From NCBI GenBank assembly GCA_000171875.1, contig ABHI01000006.1:1-64000 (forward strand): a DNA stretch of 64,000 nt, given 5' to 3'. This DNA comes from Flavobacteriales bacterium ALC-1. Lineage in GTDB: Bacteria; Bacteroidota; Bacteroidia; Flavobacteriales; Flavobacteriaceae. Made by a program: the position numbers and the translations under genes. Positions within the stretch are counted from its first letter, which is position 1. Every line of letters starts with the position of its first letter. Shown one piece after another: positions 33,471 to 44,154 of the stretch. Under the pieces are notes generated by a model that did not search any database, was not told the origin of the DNA, and worked only from the letters and a program-made list of their open reading frames with translations.

Positions 33471-34127
33471 ATGGATGAATTAAAACTTTTAGAGTATTTA
33501 GATTCTTATCTTACTGATAATAGAAGAACACGTTTTAAAAAAGTATTAGCGCAACGTACCAAGCATTTTACTGTCGCTACTGAAGATGTATATCAATTAC
33601 ACAATGCAAGTGCTGTAATGCGATCTTGTGATGTATTTGGTATACAAGAATTGAATATTGTTGAAGAAGTCAACTCTAAAAGTATAGATAGAGAAATTGC
33701 TATGGGAGCACAGAAATGGGTAGATTTAAATCGCTTTCATTCCACAAAGTCTTGTATAGACCATCTAAAAACAAAAGGTTATCAAATTGTTGCAACAACA
33801 CCACATGCTGAAGATTGCGATTTAATAGATTTTGATATCACAAAGAAGTCGTGTTTTTTCTTTGGTAGAGAAACAGAAGGTTTATCTCAGCAGGTTATTG
33901 ACGAAGCGGATTGTTTTCTTAAAATACCAATGGTTGGATTTACAGAAAGTTTGAATATTTCAGTTTCCGCAGCAATTATTTTGCAACATGTTACGGCTGA
34001 ATTAAGAAAATCTGAAATTAAATGGAAGCTAACGGAAGAAGAGGCTATTGAAAAACGTTTTGACTGGATTAAAAAAACCATTAAAGACTACGATGCTATT
34101 GTAGAACATTACAAATCAAAAACTTAA
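33471..34127 (+). CDS. trmH: TrmH/SpoU family tRNA 2'-O-methyltransferase
   Basis: A 218-residue SPOUT methyltransferase. It begins with the TrmH-like RRTRFKKVLAQRTKHFTVATED and has motif 1 NASAVMRSCDVFG. Motif 2 is FGRETEGLSQQVID and motif 3 is IPMVGFTESLNISVSAAI, which form the SAM-binding knot. The length and N-terminus fit TrmH (tRNA Gm18). It is divergent from the TPR-like gene with a 35-nt gap, so the promoters must overlap. Confidence 0.9.
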   Translation: MDELKLLEYLDSYLTDNRRTRFKKVLAQRTKHFTVATEDVYQLHNASAVMRSCDVFGIQELNIVEEVNSKSIDREIAMGAQKWVDLNRFHSTKSCIDHLKTKGYQIVATTPHAEDCDLIDFDITKKSCFFFGRETEGLSQQVIDEADCFLKIPMVGFTESLNISVSAAIILQHVTAELRKSEIKWKLTEEEAIEKRFDWIKKTIKDYDAIVEHYKSKT

Positions 34128-34161
34128 ATTTTGTAAATTTAGAATTCTAACTTAAAAACCG

Positions 34162-34587
34162 ATGCATATGAAATGTGATGTCTATCTTTCCTTTGATGGT
34201 AATTGCGAGGAAGCAATGAACTTTTATAAAGATATTTTTGATGGTGAAATTCCGATAGTGATGCGTTATAAAGATGGACCACCAGAATATAGTCAACCAG
34301 AAATTGAAAATAAAGTAATGCATACTACCATGACTTTTGGAAATGGATGTGAATTAAAAGCATCTGACGATTTCCATATGCCTGTTATAAAAGGTAGTAA
34401 TTTTCATGTAAGTATAGCAGCAGATGATGAAGAACAAGGAAGTGCGATATATTATGGTTTATTAGAAGGTGGTCAATCAACAATGCCTTTTAATGATGTG
34501 TTTTGGGGAGGAAAGTTTGGAAGTGTTATAGACAAGTTTGGTGTACAATGGATGGTGAGTGCTCCTAGTAATGAAGCTAATTCGTAA
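34162..34587 (+). CDS. VOC-fold PhnB-like protein
   Basis: A 141-residue protein of the PhnB/3-demethylubiquinone methyltransferase-like VOC family: VYLSFDGNCEEAMNFYKDIF at the N-terminus, a middle HTTMTFGNG, and the C-terminal FWGGKFGSVIDKFGVQWMV. VOC proteins use paired beta-alpha-beta units to bind metal or small ligands; the function of this branch is mostly unknown. ATG 34168 is a close alternative start. The next gene, also VOC, follows after 18 nt. Confidence 0.88.
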   Translation: MHMKCDVYLSFDGNCEEAMNFYKDIFDGEIPIVMRYKDGPPEYSQPEIENKVMHTTMTFGNGCELKASDDFHMPVIKGSNFHVSIAADDEEQGSAIYYGLLEGGQSTMPFNDVFWGGKFGSVIDKFGVQWMVSAPSNEANS

Positions 34588-34605
34588 TAAAAATAAATTT
34601 AGATT

Positions 34606-34968
34606 ATGGTAGGTTGGTTCGAAATCCCAGTAAATGATATGGAACGTGCAAAAAAGTTCTATGAAACAGTTTTTAAAGTTGACATTAGAGAAGTTGATTT
34701 TGGCGGATTAAAAATGGGGTGGTTCCCTGATAATAATGGAGCTTATGGATCTACAGGTACATTAATACAACAAGAATCTTACATTCCAAGTAAAGAAGGC
34801 ACATTGGTGTATTTTATGTCTGAAGATGTTCAGGTTGAATTAAATAGAGTAGAAGTTGCCGGAGGAAAAATATATCAGGAAAAAACCAAAATCTCAGACG
34901 AGCATGGTTGTATGGGAGTGTTTATAGATTCTGAAGGCAATAGAGTTGCGTTGCATTCTAAAGTATAG
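34606..34968 (+). CDS. VOC family glyoxalase-like protein
   Basis: A 120-residue single-domain VOC protein: WFEIPVNDMERAKKFYETVF (residues 4-23), a middle GTLVYFMSEDVQVELNR, and the C-terminal EHGCMGVFIDSEGNRVALHS, which holds the usual Glu/His ligand strand. Probably a dioxygenase-, glyoxalase- or resistance-type fold with unknown ligand. It forms a pair with the preceding PhnB-like gene and stops 6 nt from the convergent gene at 34975. Confidence 0.88.
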   Translation: MVGWFEIPVNDMERAKKFYETVFKVDIREVDFGGLKMGWFPDNNGAYGSTGTLIQQESYIPSKEGTLVYFMSEDVQVELNRVEVAGGKIYQEKTKISDEHGCMGVFIDSEGNRVALHSKV

Positions 34969-34974
34969 AAAAAA

Positions 34975-35790
34975 TTAGGCCTTATCTTTTTTCTTACCTT
35001 TTTTTCTTTCTTTACTTCGTTTAATCACTTTGTATTCTTCATAACATTCGCTAATGGCATCTAAGATTTGAAGATCATTGGCTGTATTTATAAAGTTTTT
35101 GGAGTAGTTACATTGGTTAACAATTTCGTCTAAATCAAACTTATTAACTTGTAGTAAAACGAGTAGCATTTCTCTATCAAAACGCTTAGCAAGTTGATTT
35201 CTAATTTCATCATCCTCTTTCATTTTCTTAAGCTTGTGCATCTCATTTGGCTTTTTACCAAACATTTTATATAAGAAATCTGCAGGATTAAAAATAGCAC
35301 CAAGTATTTTGGTAGCTATATTGGTTTTTCCACCTTCGTAGGCTTTTCCTGGTAAACCAGAAATACGATATTGGTTATTAGTTTGAATAGGAATTTGCTT
35401 TAGATCCACTTCTAAATACCCCGTTAATTTTAATTGCTTTACGGTAACTTCTTCCAATGCTAAAGCCGTTTCGGTCATAGCAATTTCAGTATTTCCAAAT
35501 TTCAACCAATCATTAGTCACTCTAACTTTTATGGATTTATACCCAACATAAGATAAGTGTAAGGTGTCATTGGCTTTTGCAGAAATTTCAAACTCTCCAT
35601 TGTCATCAGTAGCAACACCTTTTACCTGATTAATATTTACAATATTTACATCACTCAAAGGCGCATCAGTAGAAGAACTTATAATAGTTCCTTTAACCTT
35701 TGTTGGTAATTTGGTAGCAGTACTGTCTTGGCTATAACTGTTAACAGTAGCAAGAGATAAAAGTAAAATGAATATATATCGCATTCGCAT
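34975..35790 (-). CDS. Carboxypeptidase-regulatory-like domain protein
   Basis: A 271-residue exported protein. The signal peptide (about 1-20, ending VNSYSQ) is followed by a CarboxypepD_reg-like beta sandwich (about 30-110: VKGTIISSSTDAPLSDVNIV, then HLSYVGYKSIKV). A helical, highly charged C-terminal region without known domain ends in a Lys-rich tail (RSKERKKGKKKDKA). Such proteins are common in Bacteroidota envelopes; the role is unknown. ATG 35784 (second Met) is an alternative start. Confidence 0.78.
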   Translation of the reverse strand: MRMRYIFILLLSLATVNSYSQDSTATKLPTKVKGTIISSSTDAPLSDVNIVNINQVKGVATDDNGEFEISAKANDTLHLSYVGYKSIKVRVTNDWLKFGNTEIAMTETALALEEVTVKQLKLTGYLEVDLKQIPIQTNNQYRISGLPGKAYEGGKTNIATKILGAIFNPADFLYKMFGKKPNEMHKLKKMKEDDEIRNQLAKRFDREMLLVLLQVNKFDLDEIVNQCNYSKNFINTANDLQILDAISECYEEYKVIKRSKERKKGKKKDKA

Positions 35791-35875
35791 GTATTACGTT
35801 GTAAAAATAATAAACTAATAGCATTTAGCATATTGCTATTACAGATTTGACTTAATATTAACAACTTTTATGCCT

Positions 35876-35902
35876 AAAAAAGCCTCAGTTAAGAGGCTTT
35901 CG
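35876..35902 (-). terminator. Terminator of the DEAD-box helicase gene
   Basis: On the minus strand the stem AAAGCCTC / GAGGCTTT with a 6-nt loop is followed by a T run, starting about 10 nt after the helicase stop. Confidence 0.8.
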
Positions 35903-35910
35903 TATTTGTT

Positions 35911-37827
35911 TTAGTCTCTTCTTCGTGAACGTCTTGGTCTATCAGATCCAGAACTACTAGATTCTGAACGTCTATCATTTCTAGAATCATCATAGCGTCT
36001 TTCACCTCTGTCGTTAGAACGTCTATCACTTCTGTTTCCAGAGCCAGATGAGCGTCTATCTCCTCTAGAGTCACTAGATCTTCTTTCACCTCTGTCACTA
36101 GATCGTCTGTCACCTCTTGGTTTATCATCGCGTCTGCGATTTCTTCCGCCTCCAGAACGTCTATCGTCTCTTCCACGACCACGACCTCTATCACGTCTTC
36201 CACCACCACTTCGACCTCTGTTTTCGCTAACTTCTACATTTACAAAACGACCTTCGTGTTTAAAGTCTGTGAAAAAGGCAAGTACTTTTTCTTTAATTTC
36301 ATTTTCTGTGTTAAAAAATGAAAAACTTTCTTTTACATCGACCTTAAAGACATCATCACGCCCTAATTCTAATTGTTCTTTTAAGAAATCTTTCAATTTC
36401 ATCCAATCAAAACCATCTTTACGACCAACATTAATGAAATAACGAGTGTCGTTAGAAGATTTCCCGTAGTCGCGTCCACCATCTCTATCTGATCCTCTAG
36501 AATCTGAAACCGTTAAATCTTTTGATTTTTGATAGTAATTAAAGAAACGTGAAAACTCAACAGAGAAGAACTTCTTGATTAATTCATCTTTATCAGTATC
36601 TACAAATAATTCGTTGATGCTTGCGATATATTTATCAATTTCGTCGTTTGCCTCAGTATTATGTATTTTGTTAGCTAGAGACATTAATTGCACTTCGCAA
36701 ATTTCCATACCAGAAGGAATTTCTTTTTGTTCAAACTGCTTTTTAATAATGCGTTCTATACTTTTTATTTTACGTGTTTCGCTTTTAGAAACAATTACCA
36801 TAGAAATACCAGATTTACCAGCACGACCAGTACGGCCAGACCTATGTGTGTAGGTTTCTATTTCGTCTGGTAATTGGTAATTGATGACGTGTGTAATATC
36901 ATCGACATCAATTCCACGAGCAGCAACGTCTGTTGCAACCAACATTTGTATTTGCTTGTTTCTAAACGATTTCATTACGATATCACGTTGATTTTGGCTT
37001 AAATCCCCATGCAACGCTCCAGCAGAGTAACCATCTTCAATTAAGTTTTCGGCTACCTTTTGAGTATCTCTTTTGGTTCTACAAAAAATAACAGAGAATA
37101 TATCTGGATTAGCATCAGACAAACGTTTTAGCGCTTGATAACGATCTCTAGCATTTACTAAATAATATTCGTGAGAAACGTTATTTGTACTTTCATTTCT
37201 ATTTCCTACAGTAATTTCTGTAGGATCGTACATAAATTTCTTTGCAATTGTAGATACCTCTTTAGGCATCGTCGCAGAGAACAACCATGTACTTTTATCA
37301 TCTGGAGTATGTGATAAGATATCTGTAATATCTTCGTAAAAGCCCATGTTTAGCATTTCATCAGCTTCATCTAAAACACTGTATTGTATTTTAGAAATAT
37401 CTACCAATTTTCTACTAATCATATCTTTCATACGACCAGGTGTCGCCACAATAATTTGTGCTCCACGCTTTACAGATCTTGCTTGGTCTGTAATACTTGC
37501 TCCACCATAAATGGCAGTAACATTTAAGCCTTTACAATATTTACCGTATTGTTTAAGTTCGTTTGTGATTTGTAAACAAAGCTCACGAGTAGGAGATAAG
37601 ATTAAACCTTGTGTAGTTCTACTATCTATATCAATTTTTTGCAGCATAGGAAATCCGAAAGCTGCTGTTTTACCTGTACCAGTTTGCGCCAAAGCCACTA
37701 AGTCTTTGTCTTCTTCTAATAAAAGTGGAATTGCTTTTTCTTGGACTTCACTCGGTTTTTCAAAACCTAAATCCGTAATAGCGTTGAGAAGGTCTTCATT
37801 AAGACCTAGTTCTTGGAATGTGCTCAT
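35911..37827 (-). CDS. DEAD-box RNA helicase with RG/RS-rich tail
   Basis: A 638-residue helicase. The Q-motif region is followed by motif I AQTGTGKT (about 48-55), Ib TPGR, motif II DEAD (about 154), motif III SAT, motif V ATDVAARGID, and motif VI HRSGRTGRAGKSG. A DbpA-type RNA-binding domain lies at about 470-540 (FINVGRKDGFDWMKLKDFL), and the last 90 residues are a low-complexity Arg/Gly/Asp/Ser tail (RRSSDRGERR and similar). It remodels RNA, probably in ribosome assembly or cold adaptation. A leader of about 130 nt may precede it. Confidence 0.95.
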   Translation of the reverse strand: MSTFQELGLNEDLLNAITDLGFEKPSEVQEKAIPLLLEEDKDLVALAQTGTGKTAAFGFPMLQKIDIDSRTTQGLILSPTRELCLQITNELKQYGKYCKGLNVTAIYGGASITDQARSVKRGAQIIVATPGRMKDMISRKLVDISKIQYSVLDEADEMLNMGFYEDITDILSHTPDDKSTWLFSATMPKEVSTIAKKFMYDPTEITVGNRNESTNNVSHEYYLVNARDRYQALKRLSDANPDIFSVIFCRTKRDTQKVAENLIEDGYSAGALHGDLSQNQRDIVMKSFRNKQIQMLVATDVAARGIDVDDITHVINYQLPDEIETYTHRSGRTGRAGKSGISMVIVSKSETRKIKSIERIIKKQFEQKEIPSGMEICEVQLMSLANKIHNTEANDEIDKYIASINELFVDTDKDELIKKFFSVEFSRFFNYYQKSKDLTVSDSRGSDRDGGRDYGKSSNDTRYFINVGRKDGFDWMKLKDFLKEQLELGRDDVFKVDVKESFSFFNTENEIKEKVLAFFTDFKHEGRFVNVEVSENRGRSGGGRRDRGRGRGRDDRRSGGGRNRRRDDKPRGDRRSSDRGERRSSDSRGDRRSSGSGNRSDRRSNDRGERRYDDSRNDRRSESSSSGSDRPRRSRRRD

Positions 37828-37962
37828 TGTTGAGTTATGTATTCGATTATGTACTTTTGGTGTTACAAAAGAAGCGAATCGACATACTTAACACTTAAAC
37901 TTCTAGGTAACACATCCTCACCCTGAGGAATCTATAAACTCGATGTTCTGAGTTTCAGCTTG

Positions 37963-37970
37963 CAAACATA
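37963..37970 (-). promoter_or_regulatory. Possible helicase promoter -7 element TATGTTTG
   Basis: This minus-strand match to TAnnTTTG lies 136 nt upstream of the helicase ATG and would give a leader of about 130 nt. The leader contains a CCTCA-GGG-TGAGG hairpin (37917-37929). Confidence 0.4.
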
Positions 37971-38051
37971 CGTTATTTAATTGGATAATTGGCTTAAAAT
38001 AGAACATATCAACAAACCATAAACAATTAGGGAATAACTCGTTTTATTTTG

Positions 38052-38059
38052 TAAATTTG
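38052..38059 (+). promoter_or_regulatory. -7 element TAAATTTG of pyrG
   Basis: A perfect TAnnTTTG match 20 nt upstream of the pyrG ATG. No clear TTTG -33 box is seen at the usual distance. Confidence 0.5.
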
Positions 38060-38070
38060 CCTGCGTTTAA

Positions 38071-39696
<1,626 letters not shown>

Positions 39697-39793
39697 TATA
39701 AAATATGCCACTTTGGCGTAAACATAGATTTTGGATAACTTTTTGGGTTATCAAAATGACTAATCAAGATTACCGCATTGACGGCAAATACAT

Positions 39794-41695
39794 ATGGAAG
39801 AAAAGAAATTTGACATTAACTCAATTATAGGCTTTGTACTTATTTTCGGAATAATGCTTTGGTATTTTTATCAAAGTAAACCAACTGACGAAGAAATTGC
39901 TGCTCAGAAAAAAGCACAAGAAGAACAAGTTGAAACAGAAAAGAAGGTAAGTAAACAAGAAGAAACTTTAGTAACTAGCGCAGAGGATTATACTAATGTA
40001 AAAGCCTTAGATTCTACTGAGCAAGTTGCGCTTCAAAGTAAAGTAGGTTCTTTTGCTAATGCTTTAAACTTACCAGGAGAAGATATCACTACAGTAGAAA
40101 CTGATGTTTTTGAACTTAAGTTTAGTAGAAAAGGAGGTCATTTAGCAGAAGTTAGATTAAAAAACTTTGTAGATTATGATTCTGTACCAATTTACTTGGT
40201 GAAAGATAATAACAGTGCATTTAATATCAGTTTTGGAACTTCAGATAATAGAACTTTAAATACTCAAGATTTCCCGTTCCAACCTAGTGTCACTAAAAGT
40301 GGAGAGAATACAGTTGTGTCTATGAAGCTTAAAGTTTCTGAATCTGCATTTTTAGAATACCGTTACGAGTTAAAACCAAATGATTATATGATTGATTTTT
40401 CAATCAAATCACAGGGTTTAAGTGGAGAGTTTAATACTTCACAGCCTATCATTTTAGATTGGAAACAAAAAAGTATTCGTCATGCTAAAAGTATAAGCTA
40501 CGAAAACAGATATACACGATTAACTTATAGACATGATGGTGATAAGATAGATAAGTTACCTCAAATGGGTGATGATGAAGAAACGGTTGATGATGTTGAG
40601 TGGCTCTCTTACAGACAGCATTTCTTCAGTTCAATTTTAGCCTCTAATGATGGTGCGCTAAAAAATGTAGCGATGACGTCTAAAGACTTAGTTGAAGACG
40701 AAGAAGTTGATACATTATTTACAAAATTATACACAACTAAATTTCCTCTTGCATATAATGGAGGAGAAGTAAGTAAAAACTTTGGTTTGTATTATGGGCC
40801 AACAGATGCCAAAACATTAAAGACTTATGAGAAAGGTTTAGAGGAAAGTATCCCATTTGGTTGGGGAATTTTTGGATGGATTAATAAAGCTGTTTTTATT
40901 CCACTATTTGGATTCTTAAGTGGGTTCTTACCTTATGGTATTGCTATTATTGTAATGACAATTTTAGTAAAGATTATGTTGTCTTTTGTGCAGTATAAGC
41001 AGTTCTTATCTCAGGCTAAGATGAAAATATTGAAACCAGAGTTAGATGCTATTAGAGCAAAGCACAAAGACAATAAAATGAAAGCGCAACAAGAAACTAT
41101 GGCATTGCAGAGTAAAGCTGGTGCAAGTCCATTGAGTGGTTGTTTACCTGGTTTAATGCAGATTCCTGTGTTTTATGCTTTATTTATGTTTTTCCCAACA
41201 GCGTTTGAGTTAAGACAAAAAAGTTTCCTTTGGGCAGACGATTTAAGTTCATTTGATTCAGTATTAGACTTACCATTTAATATCCCGTTTTATGGAGATC
41301 ACGTAAGTTTATTTCCAATATTAGCTGCCATTGCGATTTTCTTTTACATGAAAATGACAACAGGTCAACAAATGGCAACACAACCAACACAAGAAGGTAT
41401 GCCTGATATGGGTAAGATGATGAAGTATATGATTTATTTCTCACCACTTTTAATGTTGGTGTTCTTTAATAACTATGCATCAGGATTGAGTTTATATTAC
41501 TTCGTTTCTAACTTAATTAGTATTGGTATTATGCTAGTGATTAAGAACTATATTATTGACGAAGAAAAAGTTCTAGCTAAGATTGAAGTCAGTAAAACGA
41601 AGCCTAAGAAACAGAACAAGTTTCAGAAGCGAATGGCAGATATGATGGAGCAAGCTGAGAAACAAAAGCAGGCACAGCAAAAAAGAAAAAAATAA
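39794..41695 (+). CDS. yidC: Membrane protein insertase YidC
   Basis: A 633-residue insertase. There is one N-terminal helix (about 7-24) and a charged linker. The large periplasmic beta domain follows (about 95-350), then the conserved core with about five helices containing IAIIVMTILVKIMLSFVQYK, GCLPGLMQIPVFYALFMFF and YASGLSLYYFVSNL. The C-terminus is basic (KTKPKKQNKFQKR), which in other species contacts the ribosome. It inserts inner-membrane proteins with or without SecYEG. Confidence 0.97.
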   Translation: MEEKKFDINSIIGFVLIFGIMLWYFYQSKPTDEEIAAQKKAQEEQVETEKKVSKQEETLVTSAEDYTNVKALDSTEQVALQSKVGSFANALNLPGEDITTVETDVFELKFSRKGGHLAEVRLKNFVDYDSVPIYLVKDNNSAFNISFGTSDNRTLNTQDFPFQPSVTKSGENTVVSMKLKVSESAFLEYRYELKPNDYMIDFSIKSQGLSGEFNTSQPIILDWKQKSIRHAKSISYENRYTRLTYRHDGDKIDKLPQMGDDEETVDDVEWLSYRQHFFSSILASNDGALKNVAMTSKDLVEDEEVDTLFTKLYTTKFPLAYNGGEVSKNFGLYYGPTDAKTLKTYEKGLEESIPFGWGIFGWINKAVFIPLFGFLSGFLPYGIAIIVMTILVKIMLSFVQYKQFLSQAKMKILKPELDAIRAKHKDNKMKAQQETMALQSKAGASPLSGCLPGLMQIPVFYALFMFFPTAFELRQKSFLWADDLSSFDSVLDLPFNIPFYGDHVSLFPILAAIAIFFYMKMTTGQQMATQPTQEGMPDMGKMMKYMIYFSPLLMLVFFNNYASGLSLYYFVSNLISIGIMLVIKNYIIDEEKVLAKIEVSKTKPKKQNKFQKRMADMMEQAEKQKQAQQKRKK

Positions 41696-41703
41696 TATAT
41701 AAC

Positions 41704-41735
41704 AAAAGCCCTTTGAAATTTCAAAGGGCTTTTTT
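41704..41735. terminator. Terminator after yidC
   Basis: A perfect 12-bp palindromic stem (AGCCCTTTGAAA / TTTCAAAGGGCT, 41707-41730) with a T run on the right and A-rich left side. It ends the yidC transcript and probably also the convergent FAS1 gene. Confidence 0.88.
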
Positions 41736-41792
41736 ACTAACTAAATCAATCAATATAAAACGAGGTAATCAGCCTCAATTTTTCTTTTTCAT

Positions 41793-43196
41793 TTATTGTT
41801 GTGGTAATAAGACTTTGTCAATAACATGTACAACACCATTTATAGATTGTATATCTACTAAAGAAGTTACAATATTACTTACACGACCATTTGGATCTGT
41901 TAATGTAAATGCTGTATTATCTGCTGTAATATCTCCACCTAGTGTAGCAACAGTTCCATTAGGAAGGCCTGATGATTGTACATTAGCACCTACAATGTGA
42001 TATGTTAATACTGCGTCAACTGTAGCAGGATCTAAATCACCTAAAGCAGTAGCTCCAGAAGGGTCTAACTCTAATAATAAATCTGCAAAAGCATCATTAG
42101 TTGGTGCAAATACTGTGAAAGGTCCAGCTGTAGCATCAGAAACAGTTGTGATATATGGTACAGTTGGTGTGCCAGTATCAGCTAATTGTAAAGCTGCTAC
42201 TAAACTAGATAAAGCAGGATTTGAAGTTGCAAAGGTAGCAATCGTAGGTAAATCAATAACTTCATCTACAACATGTATTATACCATTTGTGCCTACAATG
42301 TCTGCTGAACTAACTGTAGATAATCCATTAAAGACTACACCATTAGATGTATCAAAGTAGATACTTAAGTCAGTGTTATTAGGTCCAGTTGCAGATGTAT
42401 AAGCATAACCAGAACCAGATGATACTAAATCAGTTGATAAAATAACGCCACCTAATACATGGTTTAAGAGTATACTTGATAAATCGTTACTATTAGGATT
42501 TGTAAAACCAGCAAAAGCATTATTTGTTGGTGCTAATACGGTAAAAGGTCCATCACTTTGAAGCGTTGTCACTAAATCTTCTGAAGTTAGAGCACCAGTA
42601 AGTGATGTGAAATTACTATTATTTAATGCATGATCAACTACATCAGGTAAGCCAATTACAGCATCTATAACATGTACAATTCCATTGTCTGCATCTATGT
42701 CAGCTAATCCGTTAACAACAGAAGCACCATTATTGAAAGTCACACCATTTGAAGTATCAAATAGCAAGCTTAAGTTATTTCCTCCTGCGCCAGTGGCACT
42801 AGTACTTGTATAACCTGATCCCATATTGACCAACATGGTAGAAGTGACTTCACCTGCAATAACATGGTTTAATAAGATTTGAGATAAAATATCAGTTGGT
42901 ACTTCTTCTAAAGAAGAAAAACCATTTTCACTTAAAAATGTACCAAATGCAGCATTAGTTGGTGCTAATACTGTAAAAGGCCCATCACCTTGTAAGACAG
43001 ATACTAAATTACCATCTGCACGTTGCAAAGCAGCAACTAGGGAACTTAAATCGTTTGTAGCTACAGCTAGATCAACAATTGTGTTTGTTTGTGGGTCTGT
43101 AGGTCCGCCATTGTCATCATCATCACTACAGCTAGTTAAACCTATAACCAATAAAAATACTGTGAGTAATTTGAAAGTTTTTGAAATAATTTTCAT
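41793..43196 (-). CDS. Lipoprotein with three fasciclin (FAS1) domains
   Basis: A 467-residue surface lipoprotein. The signal KIISKTFKLLTVFLLVIGLTSC ends in a lipidated Cys followed by Ser-Asp-Asp-Asp-Asp, an acidic stretch common in surface-exposed Bacteroidota lipoproteins. Three FAS1 domains follow (about 35-170, 175-305, 310-465), each with the H1 box (GPFTVLAPTNAAF, GPFTVLAPTNNAF, GPFTVFAPTNDAF) and an H2 box ending IIHVVDEVI or GVVHVIDKVL. It probably mediates adhesion. ATG 43196 is preferred to 43223 for the signal. Confidence 0.92.
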   Translation of the reverse strand: MKIISKTFKLLTVFLLVIGLTSCSDDDDNGGPTDPQTNTIVDLAVATNDLSSLVAALQRADGNLVSVLQGDGPFTVLAPTNAAFGTFLSENGFSSLEEVPTDILSQILLNHVIAGEVTSTMLVNMGSGYTSTSATGAGGNNLSLLFDTSNGVTFNNGASVVNGLADIDADNGIVHVIDAVIGLPDVVDHALNNSNFTSLTGALTSEDLVTTLQSDGPFTVLAPTNNAFAGFTNPNSNDLSSILLNHVLGGVILSTDLVSSGSGYAYTSATGPNNTDLSIYFDTSNGVVFNGLSTVSSADIVGTNGIIHVVDEVIDLPTIATFATSNPALSSLVAALQLADTGTPTVPYITTVSDATAGPFTVFAPTNDAFADLLLELDPSGATALGDLDPATVDAVLTYHIVGANVQSSGLPNGTVATLGGDITADNTAFTLTDPNGRVSNIVTSLVDIQSINGVVHVIDKVLLPQQ

Positions 43197-43227
43197 TTTT
43201 TTGAGTTTTAAATTGTTCAACATTTAT

Positions 43228-43245
43228 CAAACTTTAATTAGTTTG
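43228..43245. promoter_or_regulatory. Inverted repeat between divergent FAS1 and MORN-like genes
   Basis: CAAACT-TTAATT-AGTTTG lies in the 66-nt divergent gap. The arms are perfect 6-mers. It may be an operator, or two facing TTTG-type -33 boxes. Confidence 0.3.
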
Positions 43246-43262
43246 TTTAACAAAAATAGAAA

Positions 43263-43973
43263 ATGATTAAACAAAAACTATTTTCAACTTTCATTTTAAC
43301 ACTAATTTTAACGTTTGGTTATGCCCAAAATTCAATTAATAAGTTCGATAAAGACGGTAAACGTCACGGTTTATGGACGAAAAATTACCATCAGACCGAT
43401 CAAAAGCGATACGAAGGTGTTTTTAAGCATGGTAAAGAGATAGACTCATTTAAATTCTATACACTATCTAAAGGAAAAAGTGTTTTGAGTGCTGTAAAAG
43501 TGTTTAACGAAAAAGATAGCTTAGCGGATGTTACATTCTTAGCATCTAACAAAAAAGTAATTAGCGAAGGTAAAATGGATGGCAAGCGTTTTATTGGGCA
43601 ATGGGTTTTTTATCATAAAAATTCTAAGGCTAAAATGATTGTAGAGAATTATAATGAAGAAGGAAATTTAAATGGTGAGCGTCATGTTTATTATAAAGAT
43701 GGTTCATTTGCTGAAAAGGCATTTTATAAAAATGGTATGCTTGATGGTGAAGCAAAATGGTTTTCAGAAAAAAACACGCTATTGCGATCATCTAAATACA
43801 AAGCAGATAGATTGAACGGTAAAACAATTAATTATGATGCAGATGGTAAAGTAACTTCGGAGGGTAGTTATGAAGAGGATATGAAAAAAGGAATTTGGAG
43901 ATATTATAAAGGTGATAAATTAACCAAAGAAATAGATCATACCAATAATACGGTTATCAAGAAAAATGAATAG
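43263..43973 (+). CDS. Toxin-antitoxin YwqK-like MORN-repeat protein
   Basis: A 236-residue exported protein. A signal peptide (about 1-21, ending FGYAQ) is followed by at least five MORN_2-type repeats of the pattern Y-x-D/N-G-x-x-x-x-x-x-x-x-K/N-G-x-x-x-G (for example YYKDGSFAEKAFYKNGMLDG and NYDADGKVTSEGSYEED). The family is called YwqK-like, but no toxin or antitoxin role follows from that name here. It is probably a secreted or periplasmic scaffold. A terminator follows. Confidence 0.85.
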   Translation: MIKQKLFSTFILTLILTFGYAQNSINKFDKDGKRHGLWTKNYHQTDQKRYEGVFKHGKEIDSFKFYTLSKGKSVLSAVKVFNEKDSLADVTFLASNKKVISEGKMDGKRFIGQWVFYHKNSKAKMIVENYNEEGNLNGERHVYYKDGSFAEKAFYKNGMLDGEAKWFSEKNTLLRSSKYKADRLNGKTINYDADGKVTSEGSYEEDMKKGIWRYYKGDKLTKEIDHTNNTVIKKNE

Positions 43974-44006
43974 TTTTTAGCTATCTATTCAATAGAATTT
44001 AGAAAT

Positions 44007-44033
44007 GGCAATCTTAATACGATTGCCTTTTTT
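44007..44033 (+). terminator. Terminator after the MORN-repeat gene
   Basis: The stem GGCAATC / GATTGCC with a 7-nt loop is followed by a T run, 33 nt after the stop codon. Confidence 0.85.
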
Positions 44034-44039
44034 ATTTTG

Positions 44040-44047
44040 TAATTTTG
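44040..44047 (+). promoter_or_regulatory. -7 element TAATTTTG before mnmA
   Basis: This matches TAnnTTTG directly after the previous terminator and 107 nt before the mnmA ATG, giving a leader of about 100 nt. Confidence 0.4.
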
Positions 44048-44154
44048 CCGTGGTTTTTCGAACAAACCTAAACTATTAGAGTTCCTTTCCTTGGAAGGGT
44101 TTGAGATGGGTAATATTAATTAAACAAAGATTCCTGATTTCGCAGGAAATAAAT

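Noticed and set aside
35889..36209. Acidic, Val/Glu/Asp-rich frame overlapping the helicase tail
   Set aside because: It is a shadow of the Arg/Ser/Asp-rich repeat region of the helicase in another frame of the same strand.
43263..43973. Toxin-antitoxin function for the MORN-repeat protein
   Set aside because: The YwqK family label is inherited. The protein has an export signal and no toxin partner gene lies next to it.
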